NCBI RefSeq assembly: GCF_039545035.1
Contig: NZ_BAABRO010000003.1
Span: 372,001-436,000 of the forward strand
Source: Novipirellula caenicola
GTDB taxonomy: Bacteria > Planctomycetota > Planctomycetia > Pirellulales > Pirellulaceae
Direction of reading: 5' to 3'
DNA length: 64,000 bases
Positions 43,094-51,553 of the stretch are shown here, piece by piece. Below the pieces are notes generated by a model. That model did not search any database. It was not told the DNA's origin and saw only the letters and a program-made list of their open reading frames with translations. Numbering within the stretch: position 1 is the stretch's first letter; the number at the start of each line of letters is the position of its first letter. Both the position numbers and the translations under genes were made by a program.

Positions 43094-44320
43094 TTATTGA
43101 TTCTCTTTCATCGCTTTGATGACTTCGGGAAGCTTTTCGTCGACCAAACCGTAGCCGCCGCGACCTTCCATCACTCGCGATTCGACGTCCAATTGGACTT
43201 CGCCCGAGGTGGAATCCCAGAACTTGGCAATCGTTTCTTTGTCCAGCGGTTTGTAGGATCGGAACAGACGGAAACCGATGCCTCGCGACGGATAGTCGGT
43301 CAACCACCATGGGCTCTTCGGGAAATTGGGATCCGAATCCTTCCATTCGACGTCATCCGACGCCAAACGAGCGGCGCTGCGAAGTTCTTCGGGGTCCATT
43401 TCCCAGCTGCCACCACGGACAACACATGGCGACGAGGTTTCGGGCCATTTCACCACTTCGGTGGCGTTGATCGGTGCTTTGTCGGCAAACGATTCGTAGC
43501 CGTCCTCGGTGTACTGATTGACGGTCCACTCGGCCACATTGCCGTGCATGTCGTGCAGTCCGAAGGGATTCGGTTTCTTGGTTCCGACGGCCTCTTGGCC
43601 CTCGTCGGCGTTGTCGTAATACCACGCGTAATCGTCGATGTCGTCGGCGGAATCACCCCAGCTGAACGCGGTCGCTTTGCCACCGCGAGCGGCGTATTCC
43701 CATTCGGCTTCGGTGGGCAATCGGTATTGCTCGCCGGTAATGCGGCTGAGCCATTTGGTGAACTGCTGAGCCGCGTACTGGGTCATCGTGACGGCCGCTT
43801 GCTCAGGACGCTCGCCATATTCGTAGGTAAAGCTCGGTTCGTAAAGCTGCGTCGGTGCGGTGATCGCATCGGCTTTGTTCGATTCGTCGACCGGGCGAAT
43901 CCCTTCACGCTCGAATTCCTTGAACACGTTGTACAGCGACATGAATTCTTTGTACTGAGCCCAATTGATCTCGGTTTTGGCCACCCACATCGGGTCGACG
44001 TTGACTTTGATCTGAGGACCCTCGGCTTCGCCACGATCCTCTTCGTCCTCGGGGCTGCCCAACAGGAACGATCCACCGGGGACGGGGATCATGTCGATCG
44101 TCAGATCCGTACCCGGGATCGTCATGGTGTAGGGGACCATGTATCCCTCATCCACTTTGACCGCAGGGCCTTCACTTGGCTTTTCTTTTGCGATTCCAAC
44201 GACCGAGGCGTTTTTCTCGTTATCCGGAGCGTCTGCCAAGGCGGCGGCCCCGAGAAACGTGAGCGAAAAAGCCAAGCAAAGCGAGCTGGTTTTGACGAAT
44301 TGAGTCGGTAGGTATTTCAT
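43094..44320 (-). CDS. Secreted formylglycine-generating-enzyme-like protein
   Basis: 408 residues, signal peptide (SSLCLAFSLTFLGAAALA). The FGE-sulfatase (SUMF1) domain spans about 70-375: DMIPVPGGSFLLGSPEDEED, KTEINWAQYKEFM, YRLPTEAEWEYAARGG, FGLHDMHGNVAEWTVNQYT, CVVRGGSWEMDP and GIGFRLFRS. The metal- and substrate-binding Cys pair of true formylglycine-generating enzymes is not visible: the RGGSW segment is followed by DPEELRSAARLASDD without Cys. It is therefore more likely one of the many FGE-fold proteins with another role than a sulfatase activator. The C-terminal 30 residues are charged. Confidence 0.87.
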   Translation of the reverse strand: MKYLPTQFVKTSSLCLAFSLTFLGAAALADAPDNEKNASVVGIAKEKPSEGPAVKVDEGYMVPYTMTIPGTDLTIDMIPVPGGSFLLGSPEDEEDRGEAEGPQIKVNVDPMWVAKTEINWAQYKEFMSLYNVFKEFEREGIRPVDESNKADAITAPTQLYEPSFTYEYGERPEQAAVTMTQYAAQQFTKWLSRITGEQYRLPTEAEWEYAARGGKATAFSWGDSADDIDDYAWYYDNADEGQEAVGTKKPNPFGLHDMHGNVAEWTVNQYTEDGYESFADKAPINATEVVKWPETSSPCVVRGGSWEMDPEELRSAARLASDDVEWKDSDPNFPKSPWWLTDYPSRGIGFRLFRSYKPLDKETIAKFWDSTSGEVQLDVESRVMEGRGGYGLVDEKLPEVIKAMKENQ

Positions 44321-44711
44321 ACAGAAGTGTGATGGGTGTGGCGAAAACGACGGGTTTTTCTTGTCAACAGTTTGACTAAGCCCATACTAGCCATCGAACT
44401 CAATAGTGCAATCACGGGAATGCACGAGAATTCGCGGTAATGGGCATCACCAATGGGGCGGAAAGGACCATAGCCGCAGGGCGACGGTATCGCACGACCT
44501 GAGGGGGCCATTCCCGCATTGCAATCAAATCGGTCAGGGGGGCCGGGGGATGGTTTCATCGCTGGGTGAATTGCAATGGCCAGCGATGGCTTGTAACGCA
44601 GCGGGTAATGCCCACGGTTCAGCCGCTCACGCCTGTGAGCCGCTCGCTGCTAATGCCACCCAAGGCGGCCAAAATCGCGTTGACTCGACGCTAAATCGCG
44701 GGGCTTTCGCG
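44321..44711. other. Gene-free region between two secreted-protein genes
   Basis: No gene seen. There are short inverted words (CCGCTCACG and its near complement around 44624-44645) and GC-rich stretches, but no clear terminator or promoter. Confidence 0.4.
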
Positions 44712-46274
44712 TTAAAACGGTTCGAAATCAGGGCGACTGCCCAGTCGGACGGGGACGATTTGTTTTTTATTCTCGCGATAGATTTCCACGTTGACGACGG
44801 TGTCAGCCATCGAATCGCCAATGATTCGCATCAAATGTCCGCGGTCGGTGACCGGTTTGTTGTTCACGCGGAGGATCAAATCGCCTTTGCGTAAACCTGC
44901 TACCGCTGCCGGCGATTCTTCGTCGGCCAACCCCGAAATCATCGCGCCGCGGACTCGAGCGTCGTCACCGATCAATTCATGGTCGGCTACATCGGCCAAA
45001 CCGACCCCCAGCCAGCCTCGTTCGACGCGGCCGGATGCCTTCAGTCGCTCGTAAATCTGATGGACCACATTGCTGGGGATCGAGAAGCTGACTCCTTGAT
45101 AGGTGTCACCGACAATCGCCGTGTTGATCCCGATCAGCGTTCCGCGGGCGTCCACCAGCGGGCCACCGCTGTTGCCAGGATTGACCGCGACATCGCTTTG
45201 CATGAAGTCTTGATACTGGGTGCTAGCACGGACCAAGCGATGTTTGCCACTGAGGATGCCGAAGGTGACCGTGCGGTCGAGTCCGAAGGGGCTGCCGACG
45301 GCCCACACCGGTGAACCCACGCGGCAGCGGTCGCTGTCTCCCCACTGGATCGGCATCAGTTTGTCGGCGTTGACTTTCAAGACGGCCAAGTCGGTAAGCG
45401 GATCAGCCCCGACCACCACCGCTGCGGTGCGTCGGCCATCGCTGAGCGTCACCATCACATCCTCGCCATCGGCGATCACGTGACGATTGGTGACAATGTA
45501 GCCTTCCTTGTCCACGATCACGCCGCTGCCTTGGTCGGACGTCGTCAAGGCATCGGAACGGCGGAAACTTGCCGCCGACGCAATCGCTTCGACCGGCCGA
45601 CGTTTGACTTCGATGTGCACCACGCTGGGGCCGACCGCGGCGGTCACCATCTGATACGCCTCGCTGAGCGTGTCCAGCGACACGTTTTTCAGCCCCTCGG
45701 TGCCTTGGTCATACTCGGCTCGCAATGCCCCTCGGTGCCATGAGTAACGGATCTCTTCGACAATTTGCGGGACAGCGAAACGCGCGGCCGCCAACATCAA
45801 CGCCATCGTCGCCAACAGCATCAAGCTCTGCAGGATCGGATCGGGATGCCGTAGCGATTTGCGATCGGCTTGCTTCGCATCGGCCGGCTTTGCGGTGTCG
45901 GCCAGCTTCGTAGATTCAGTCGGCTTCAGCGTGCCGGTTTGGTTCAGGGGGCCAGTTTGATTGAGGGTGGCAGTTTGATTGAGGGTACTGGTTGCTTCGG
46001 AATCAATCGGGCAAATCGCTGTCTCGTTCGCGGCTTCGTTGTCGTCTGCGGTCTTTAGCGTCGACGGCACTTTCATTCTCAGCATCGTCACTTCGACCGG
46101 AGGATGCGCCCCATCGAAACGCGGATTTCCGCTTGGTAACGGAGGCGCCGCAGGCGTCGCGGCCTCGGTACCCGACCGCTCCGTCAGCGAAGAACAGCGT
46201 TGCGGCGAGGTGTTGGAGGAAGTTTCGCTGGAGGAATTCGGAGGCCGCGATGGCACTGGATCAATAGGAAGCAT
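44712..46274 (-). CDS. HtrA-family serine protease with membrane anchor and PDZ
   Basis: 520 residues from ATG 46274. A disordered, Ser/Pro/Thr-rich N-terminus containing an 18-bp minisatellite precedes one membrane span (LQSLMLLATMALMLAAARFA), so the protease faces the periplasm. The protease domain has His in IVTNRHVIAD, Asp in LTDLAVLKV and Ser in NPGNSGGPLVD, all catalytic residues present. One PDZ domain follows (RGWLGVGLADVADHELI; GLRKGDLILRVNNKPV). Quality-control or regulated proteolysis is likely. The start is uncertain: ATG 46322 and a frame open further upstream exist, but GGAG lies 11 nt before 46274. Confidence 0.88.
   Translation of the reverse strand: MLPIDPVPSRPPNSSSETSSNTSPQRCSSLTERSGTEAATPAAPPLPSGNPRFDGAHPPVEVTMLRMKVPSTLKTADDNEAANETAICPIDSEATSTLNQTATLNQTGPLNQTGTLKPTESTKLADTAKPADAKQADRKSLRHPDPILQSLMLLATMALMLAAARFAVPQIVEEIRYSWHRGALRAEYDQGTEGLKNVSLDTLSEAYQMVTAAVGPSVVHIEVKRRPVEAIASAASFRRSDALTTSDQGSGVIVDKEGYIVTNRHVIADGEDVMVTLSDGRRTAAVVVGADPLTDLAVLKVNADKLMPIQWGDSDRCRVGSPVWAVGSPFGLDRTVTFGILSGKHRLVRASTQYQDFMQSDVAVNPGNSGGPLVDARGTLIGINTAIVGDTYQGVSFSIPSNVVHQIYERLKASGRVERGWLGVGLADVADHELIGDDARVRGAMISGLADEESPAAVAGLRKGDLILRVNNKPVTDRGHLMRIIGDSMADTVVNVEIYRENKKQIVPVRLGSRPDFEPF
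45932..45990. repeat. 18-bp minisatellite in the HtrA-type gene
   Basis: Three 18-bp units read LNQTAT, LNQTGP, LNQTGT in the protein linker before the membrane span. In-frame repeat number could vary between strains without breaking the protein. Confidence 0.75.
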
Positions 46275-46729
46275 GAGTGAACGGACTCCGATTGCACCGA
46301 GAACGTGCCGTTCATCGCTCATGCAGATGGACGGCTTGGATTGCGGTCCTATTGTAAAGCAGTGTCCAGCCAATCGCGAAATGATTTTTTGGTGCGGCGA
46401 GGGTGATTTTGCAGAACAAACGCAGATTCGCCTCCCTAATCTGGGCGGTATTGCGGATCGTTCCGCTTTGTCGGAATTTGCGGGTTTAGTCCGACGGGGG
46501 GCAAAGTCGGCCAGATCGCCGCGGCGATGCGAACAGCGATTGCCGAATCGCTGCCGAATATGGCTTGAACAAGCGAGCAGTTCGCTGTCGAGTCGGAGGC
46601 AATTTGTGGGCGGGGGGTGATCTGCCGGATTGTGCAATAAGGGTCAAGACGAAATGCCTCGAAACAATGTATGCTAGGGCACATCATTGACCCCCTGTTC
46701 ATTCGCATTCCCGCCGGCGCCCCAGAGTT

Positions 46730-48838
46730 ATGTCGCATCCAGCCCGAGACTCGATTTATCAAGCCATCGCCTCGATCCGGTTGATCGATCCGCATACCCA
46801 CATCAACCCCCATGCCCCCGCCTCGCGAACACTCGCCGATCTGCTGGGCTACCACTACTACACCGAACTTGCGCATTCTTCGGGGATGCCCAAGCATGAA
46901 ATCGAAGAGCCAGGGATTTCGCCCCACGAACTGGTCCGCCGCTTGGTTCACAACCTCGGTCCGATCGAAAACACGTCCCAGTACCGATGGTTGGTCGAGA
47001 TTTGTAAAAAGTTTTTTGGATTCGAGTCTGATCGCATCGACACCTCGAACTGGGAATCGGTTTACGACACCGCCGAACGCTCGATGGCTTCGGCGCAGTG
47101 GTCGCAATCGGTGCTGGATCAAAGCAATGTCGAAGCGGTTTTCTTGACCAATGATTTCGACGACGCGCTCAGCGGGTTTGACACGAACACCTACATCCCA
47201 TGTCTGCGAACCGATGACTTGGTGTTCAAATTGCATCAACGTGAAGTCCGCGAGCGACTTGAACGCTGCAGCGGCGTGACGCTGAATGGTTCACTTGGCA
47301 GTCTGCGAAGTGCGATTCGCCAGCGGTTCGAACACTTCACGCAAAACGGAGCGCGCGCATGTGCGATTTCGCTGCCGCCTTGGTTCGAACCGACGATGGT
47401 CAACGAAGGCCGCGCGACCAACGCGTTGGGCGCGGTGCTGCGTCATGGTGAATCGGTCGATGCCGCCCATCTTGCCGCGTTGTCGCGAGCGGTGTTTTGG
47501 ATGCTCGCCGAACTGTGTGACGAATTCAAATTGCCCTTTGATTTGATGATCGGAGTCAATCGCGGCGTCTATGCCGAAGGTGTTTTCCAGGGCCAAGACC
47601 TTTACGATTCGCGTGTCTCGTTGATCCAGTACCGTGAACTGTTCAACACGTTCCCGGAGGTCAAGTTTCCTGTTTCGGTGCTTGCCAGTGTGACCAACCA
47701 GGAATTGGTCAGCTATGCATGGATCTTTCCTAACGTGATCACCAACGGACATTGGTGGTACAGCAACACGCCATCGTTCATCCACCGCGATGCTGCGGGC
47801 CGCCTCGAAGCGGTGCCGCAAACCAAACAAATCGGCTACTACAGCGATGCGTACAAGTTGGAATTCGTATGGCCCAAGTTTGATATGTATCGCAACATTT
47901 TGGCCAATATCCTTGCCGAACACTTTGTTGGCTTTAATGGCTGGAGCGAAGAGCAAGCGATCGAGTTGGGGTACAAAGTGCTGCGGGGCAACGTCGAGGA
48001 AATTTTCCCAAGTCGAACCGGGGATGCCGCCGCCGAAGCATCGTCCGAAGTCACCCCCGAATCGACGCCGCAGCCTGGCGACGATCTGGGGGCGATCGGA
48101 GTCGCCGATGCTGCGGTTGCCGCGTCGTCAGCCGCCTTGGCCGGCGAAGCGATCGGATTGGTCCAGGTCGATTCGGAACCGATCTCCTTGGACGACGAAT
48201 CCGATTCGCCGCAAGCCGAACTCGATGCTTCTGACACCAGCGGCATGGACGAATTAGACACGATCGAATTGGACGATTTGAGTGAGGAGGCTGACGAGCT
48301 AGATCCTCTGCCCAGCGAAGATGAACTCGGGGCGGTTGACATCGAGGATGTCGAATTGGTCGATCGATCTTCGGAGCGACAAGCGGTTGATTCCGAGGCG
48401 ATTGATACCGAAGCCGATCCCGAGCCGCTGGACGTCGGTGATTTATTCGCCGACGATGATGCCGACGCGAGCCAGGCAGCGGCGGCGGGCGATTCCGCGG
48501 ACCCCTACGCCACGGTCGCCGACGATTCGTTGTTGGGGGGTGATGATTTCAGCATCGATTCGCCGGACGAGTCGGCTGTGATCAACCCGTTGCGAGGTGA
48601 AGAGTCGTTTTCGCTCGACGAGGACTCGTTACGCGTGCAGCCAGATCCGTTGACAGGGGAATTGACCTTTCCGGCGCCCACGGGCGCCGAAGGCGAAGAC
48701 ACATCGTCCGAGCAAACCGTCGCCGATGACGACACCCTCGATCAGCTTGGGATTGGGTTCGTCGAAGAGGATGACGAGGAACAAGTGCGGTTTGAGGCAA
48801 CTTCAGAGATCGAAGATCCCGAAGAACCAAAACGATAA
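46730..48838 (+). CDS. Uronate-isomerase-like (amidohydrolase-fold) protein with long acidic tail
   Basis: 702 residues. The first 430 resemble glucuronate/uronate isomerase (UxaC): RLIDPHTHINPHAPASRTLA gives the metal HxH of the amidohydrolase fold, and the LGYHYYTELAHSSGMPKHE and NTSQYRWLVEICKKFFGFE segments fit UxaC; a C-terminal ILAEHFVGFNGWSEEQAIEL closes the barrel. Uronate isomerases are about 470 residues long. The remaining roughly 270 residues are extremely acidic (repeated DELDTIELDDLSEEADELD-like runs, few Lys), almost certainly disordered. So either the enzyme has a dedicated acidic tail or this is a diverged family member. Divergent from the HtrA-type gene. Confidence 0.75.
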   Translation: MSHPARDSIYQAIASIRLIDPHTHINPHAPASRTLADLLGYHYYTELAHSSGMPKHEIEEPGISPHELVRRLVHNLGPIENTSQYRWLVEICKKFFGFESDRIDTSNWESVYDTAERSMASAQWSQSVLDQSNVEAVFLTNDFDDALSGFDTNTYIPCLRTDDLVFKLHQREVRERLERCSGVTLNGSLGSLRSAIRQRFEHFTQNGARACAISLPPWFEPTMVNEGRATNALGAVLRHGESVDAAHLAALSRAVFWMLAELCDEFKLPFDLMIGVNRGVYAEGVFQGQDLYDSRVSLIQYRELFNTFPEVKFPVSVLASVTNQELVSYAWIFPNVITNGHWWYSNTPSFIHRDAAGRLEAVPQTKQIGYYSDAYKLEFVWPKFDMYRNILANILAEHFVGFNGWSEEQAIELGYKVLRGNVEEIFPSRTGDAAAEASSEVTPESTPQPGDDLGAIGVADAAVAASSAALAGEAIGLVQVDSEPISLDDESDSPQAELDASDTSGMDELDTIELDDLSEEADELDPLPSEDELGAVDIEDVELVDRSSERQAVDSEAIDTEADPEPLDVGDLFADDDADASQAAAAGDSADPYATVADDSLLGGDDFSIDSPDESAVINPLRGEESFSLDEDSLRVQPDPLTGELTFPAPTGAEGEDTSSEQTVADDDTLDQLGIGFVEEDDEEQVRFEATSEIEDPEEPKR

Positions 48839-48960
48839 GCCCCGCCGTTCGACTAAGAACGGCACCTCTTCGGCAATGAGTTCCGCTTCGCGTCCGTCCA
48901 AGGTTTCGGTAAACCGTAATCGGACTCAGTTCGTGGGTTGCACGACGCAGGTAGTAACCA

Positions 48961-49290
48961 ATGAACAACCCATATAAATCGCCCGCGACCGAGGCCGGAT
49001 TGTCTGCGGATAGAACACGTCCGCGGACGATCTATCACTTGACGTCGATGGTCGCTGGATTGGCATGGTTAACTGCCATCTGCTACGCAATCAAGGTCTT
49101 TCAGGATACCGGCGCTTCGCTTGCCCCACCCTTCTACGCTAGTGCAGTGCAAGGATCCGTCTTGATGTCACTGATTGTTTGGTCCGCCTTCGTCCGAACC
49201 TGGCGCGGTGACTCTCGGCGACTGTGCCTTGCTTTTACGCTTGCACTGATTGGGATTCAGGCCGCAGCTATCTTTGCAATGAGGCAGTGA
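48961..49290 (+). CDS. Small NPYKSP-type membrane protein
   Basis: 109 residues. The N-terminus MNNPYKSPATEAGLSADR is typical of a planctomycete family of small membrane proteins of unknown role. Three hydrophobic spans: about 28-46 (LTSMVAGLAWLTAICYA), 60-76 (VQGSVLMSLIVWSAFV) and 88-105 (LCLAFTLALIGIQAAAIFAM). It starts 120 bp after the uronate-isomerase-like gene, same strand. Confidence 0.8.
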   Translation: MNNPYKSPATEAGLSADRTRPRTIYHLTSMVAGLAWLTAICYAIKVFQDTGASLAPPFYASAVQGSVLMSLIVWSAFVRTWRGDSRRLCLAFTLALIGIQAAAIFAMRQ

Positions 49291-49357
49291 ATCGCACTCG
49301 CGGTTGACAAGACGTCAAGCCGCGAGGTCGTCCGCTACATCGGTCGTTTCGCCAATC

Positions 49358-50929
49358 TTATTTCTGTTTGGCGATGATCCGGTTGATCGCGTTCAGCATC
49401 GCCAGGATCGTGCTTTCCACACTATCGGTGCTGGCCCCGACACCACGATAGCTCTTGCCTTTGTGCTCGACTTCGAGGTTGACTTCGCCGATCGCGTCGC
49501 GGCCCAGTGTGGCACTGCGAACTCGGAAATCTTTGCACACCAATTCGATGCCGGTGATCTTTTCCACCGCCCAAAACGCCGCGTCGATTGGACCGTCGCC
49601 CTGTTCGACTTCCTCGGTAATCTCGCGGTCGCCATGTTGCAAGGTGACACGGACAAGGGGCGTTCGGCCTGTCCCGCTGGTGACTTCGTAATCGACCAGT
49701 GTCCATTCTTGTTCCACGCTGCCGCTGATCTGTTGTTGGATCAACGCGACAATATCGCCGTCGTAAATGTCCTTCTTTTTGTCGGCAAGTCGTTTGAACT
49801 GATCAAACACCGTTTGCAGTTGTTCGCTGGTCAACGTGTAACCGAGCGTTTTGGCGCGGTCGGCCAATGCCGCACGCCCGCTGTGTTTGCCCAGCACCAA
49901 ATCGGTTTTGGCCACTCCGACGTCATCAGGCGACATGATCTCGTAGGTGCTGCGTTCTTTGAGCATCCCGTCTTGATGGATTCCCGATTCGTGAGCGAAC
50001 GCATTGCGACCGACGATGGCCTTGTTGCGTTGCACTTGGATTCCGGTCATCTTGCTGACCAATCGGCTGACGGGCACTAATCGCTTGGTATCGATGCGGG
50101 TATCACATTGATAGAAGTCACGCCGCGTTTTCAGCGCCATCACGACTTCTTCGAGTGCCGCGTTGCCGGCGCGTTCGCCAATCCCGTTGATCGTACATTC
50201 GATCTGCCCTGCCCCGGCTTCGACTGCTGCCAAACTGTTGGCGACGGCCATCCCAAGGTCATCATGGCAATGCGTGCTCAACACCGCTTTGTCCATGTTG
50301 GGCACACGTTCACGCAACATGCGAAAGACGTTAAAGATTTCTTTGGGGTTGGTGTAGCCAACCGTGTCGGGCACGTTGATGGTGGTCGCACCCGCATCGA
50401 TCGCCGCTTCGACGACTCGGCACAGAAAGTCATGCTCGGTGCGACAGGCGTCTTCGGGCGAAAATTCGACGTCATCACAGTAGTTTGCGGCGCGACGCAC
50501 GCCGGCAACGGCACGCTCGACGATTTCGTCGGTGGTCATTCGCAGTTTGAATTCGCGGTGAATCGCACTGGTGGCAAGGAACACGTGGATCCGTGCTTGC
50601 GGAGCGTACTTGACCGCTTCCCAGGCCGCATCGATGTCCTTGTCGTTACAACGAGCCAAGCCACAGATGGTGGAACCGCGAACGGTTTGCGCGATCTGTT
50701 TGACCGCTTCGAAATCGCCTGGCGATGCGATCGGAAAGCCAGCTTCGATGATGTCCACGCCCAGATCGGCCAGCGCCTGAGCGACTTCGAGTTTTTCGAC
50801 CAGATTCATACTGGCCCCTGGTGATTGTTCGCCATCACGCAGCGTCGTATCGAAAATACGGATCATGCGTGAATCGGACGAATTCGAGGGGGTCTCGGCC
50901 GCTTCATTGCCCTCAGGGGACTGTGACAT
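49358..50929 (-). CDS. leuA: 2-isopropylmalate synthase (LeuA)
   Basis: 523 residues. It condenses acetyl-CoA with 2-ketoisovalerate, the committed step of leucine synthesis. The TIM-barrel domain starts IRIFDTTLRDGEQSPGASMN, with metal-binding HCHDDLGMAVANSLAAVEAG; the C-terminal domain (about 400-523) is the LeuA dimerisation/leucine-feedback domain (GIELVCKDFRVRSATLGRDA). Upstream lie a leucine-rich leader ORF, two hairpins and a promoter, so transcription is probably attenuated by leucine. leuB, leuC and leuD are not in the window. Confidence 0.96.
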   Translation of the reverse strand: MSQSPEGNEAAETPSNSSDSRMIRIFDTTLRDGEQSPGASMNLVEKLEVAQALADLGVDIIEAGFPIASPGDFEAVKQIAQTVRGSTICGLARCNDKDIDAAWEAVKYAPQARIHVFLATSAIHREFKLRMTTDEIVERAVAGVRRAANYCDDVEFSPEDACRTEHDFLCRVVEAAIDAGATTINVPDTVGYTNPKEIFNVFRMLRERVPNMDKAVLSTHCHDDLGMAVANSLAAVEAGAGQIECTINGIGERAGNAALEEVVMALKTRRDFYQCDTRIDTKRLVPVSRLVSKMTGIQVQRNKAIVGRNAFAHESGIHQDGMLKERSTYEIMSPDDVGVAKTDLVLGKHSGRAALADRAKTLGYTLTSEQLQTVFDQFKRLADKKKDIYDGDIVALIQQQISGSVEQEWTLVDYEVTSGTGRTPLVRVTLQHGDREITEEVEQGDGPIDAAFWAVEKITGIELVCKDFRVRSATLGRDAIGEVNLEVEHKGKSYRGVGASTDSVESTILAMLNAINRIIAKQK

Positions 50930-50972
50930 CGCAGTGGTTCCTATTGGAATAAGTGGTCAGCTAGTGAAAACA

Positions 50973-51006
50973 ATAAAAAAACCCGGGTCGCTTGGCGACT
51001 CGGGTC
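50973..51006 (-). terminator. Attenuator terminator of leuA
   Basis: On the minus strand ACCCGAGTCG (51005-50996) pairs with CGACCCGGGT (50990-50981) with one mismatch and loop CCAAG, followed by TTTTTTATTG. It stands 44 bp upstream of the leuA start and downstream of the leader peptide, the normal place for an amino-acid attenuator. A second small hairpin, GCCACT/AGTGGC, lies at 51026-51042 between leader and terminator. Confidence 0.85.
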
Positions 51007-51055
51007 TCATGTGTTTTTGAATTTGCCACTCAAAAAGTGGCTAAACAAATCCTCA

Positions 51056-51115
51056 TCACCCGCCGCCGGAGCGTCGCAGCAGTAGCAGCGATAGGAGAAT
51101 CAGATTGTTGTTCAT
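51056..51115 (-). CDS. leuL: Leucine leader peptide of the leuA attenuator
   Basis: 19 residues, MNNNLILLSLLLLRRSGGG, then TGA. Seven of the 19 codons are for leucine (CTG, CTC, CTA, CTG, CTA, CTG, CTG), including two CTA, plus one Ile. It is followed 51 nt later by the attenuator terminator and leuA. The predicted promoter puts the transcript start on the A of its ATG, so it would be read leaderless, with no ribosome site needed. Ribosome stalling at the Leu run when leucine is short should free GGCGGCGGGT (51067-51058, the Gly codons and first base of the stop) to pair with the terminator 5-prime arm. The reading is direct; the regulation is inferred. Confidence 0.85.
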   Translation of the reverse strand: MNNNLILLSLLLLRRSGGG

Positions 51116-51151
51116 GGCAGTATCATACTTACAGATGCCGACCCGCGTCAA
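51116..51151 (-). promoter_or_regulatory. Sigma-70-type promoter of leuL-leuA
   Basis: Minus strand: -35 TTGACG (51151-51146), 18-bp spacer, -10 TATGAT (51127-51122). The seventh base after the -10 box is the A of the leader ATG at 51115. Boxes match the sigma-70 consensus at 5 of 6 positions each. Confidence 0.75.
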
Positions 51152-51225
51152 CGGTTCGCGTTTTTTGCCCGGATAATTCGAAAAATGGGGACTTGGAACT
51201 CACCTTTAGAAGTCAATTAGCGGAA

Positions 51226-51359
51226 GCCGTTAACGGCTTGTTGATTAAGTGAAGTTTCCTGCGGCAAGGGGGTGTATGATGGACTTCCGAGTCCGTCAAT
51301 GGTGTTTTCGACGGACTAGGAAGTCCGTCGTACGACAGATCAACAGCCCGTCAACGGCT
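51226..51359. repeat. Repeat element with 17-bp internal stem
   Basis: The ends AGCCGTTAACGGCTTGTTGA and ATCAACAGCCCGTCAACGGC are inverted versions of the repeat B ends. Inside, GGACTTCCGAGTCCGTC (51281-51297) pairs with 51310-51326 over 17 bp with one mismatch. So it is a B-like element with a different core. Confidence 0.8.
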
Positions 51360-51390
51360 TTCGTTGCATTTGCCAAACGAGCCGAAATTC

Positions 51391-51516
51391 TTGGCGACTT
51401 GTTGATTTAATCGAAATGCAAATCGCAACAGTGAGCCGTGGGCCGTAAGGCACCGGGTAGCGCGCGGGACCCGGCCGCTGACGCGTCGCGGCTCAGTAGA
51501 TCAACAAGCCGTTGGC
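51391..51516 (-). repeat. MITE-like repeat B, copy 2
   Basis: In minus orientation it reads GCCAACGGCTTGTTGATC, CTGAGCCGCGACGCGTCAGC, GGCCGGGTCCCGCGCGCTAC, CCGGTGCCTTACGGCCCAC, then a right end with ATTTCGATTAAATCAACAAG. It matches 58437-58558 along its length. With the element before it, it fills the gene-free region 51152-51553 between the leuA promoter and flhB. Confidence 0.85.
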
Positions 51517-51553
51517 GAGTTCCGCTACCCTAAAATGAAGCGGTGATGAGGCA

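Noticed and set aside
42904-43119. 71-codon open frame on the plus strand
   Set aside because: It has a plausible middle but runs into the coding end of the convergent FGE-like gene and lacks a ribosome site.
43097-44311. 404-codon open frame on the plus strand
   Set aside because: Fully antisense to the FGE-like gene, which has a signal peptide and conserved domain. The plus-strand product is an unlikely mix with no motif.
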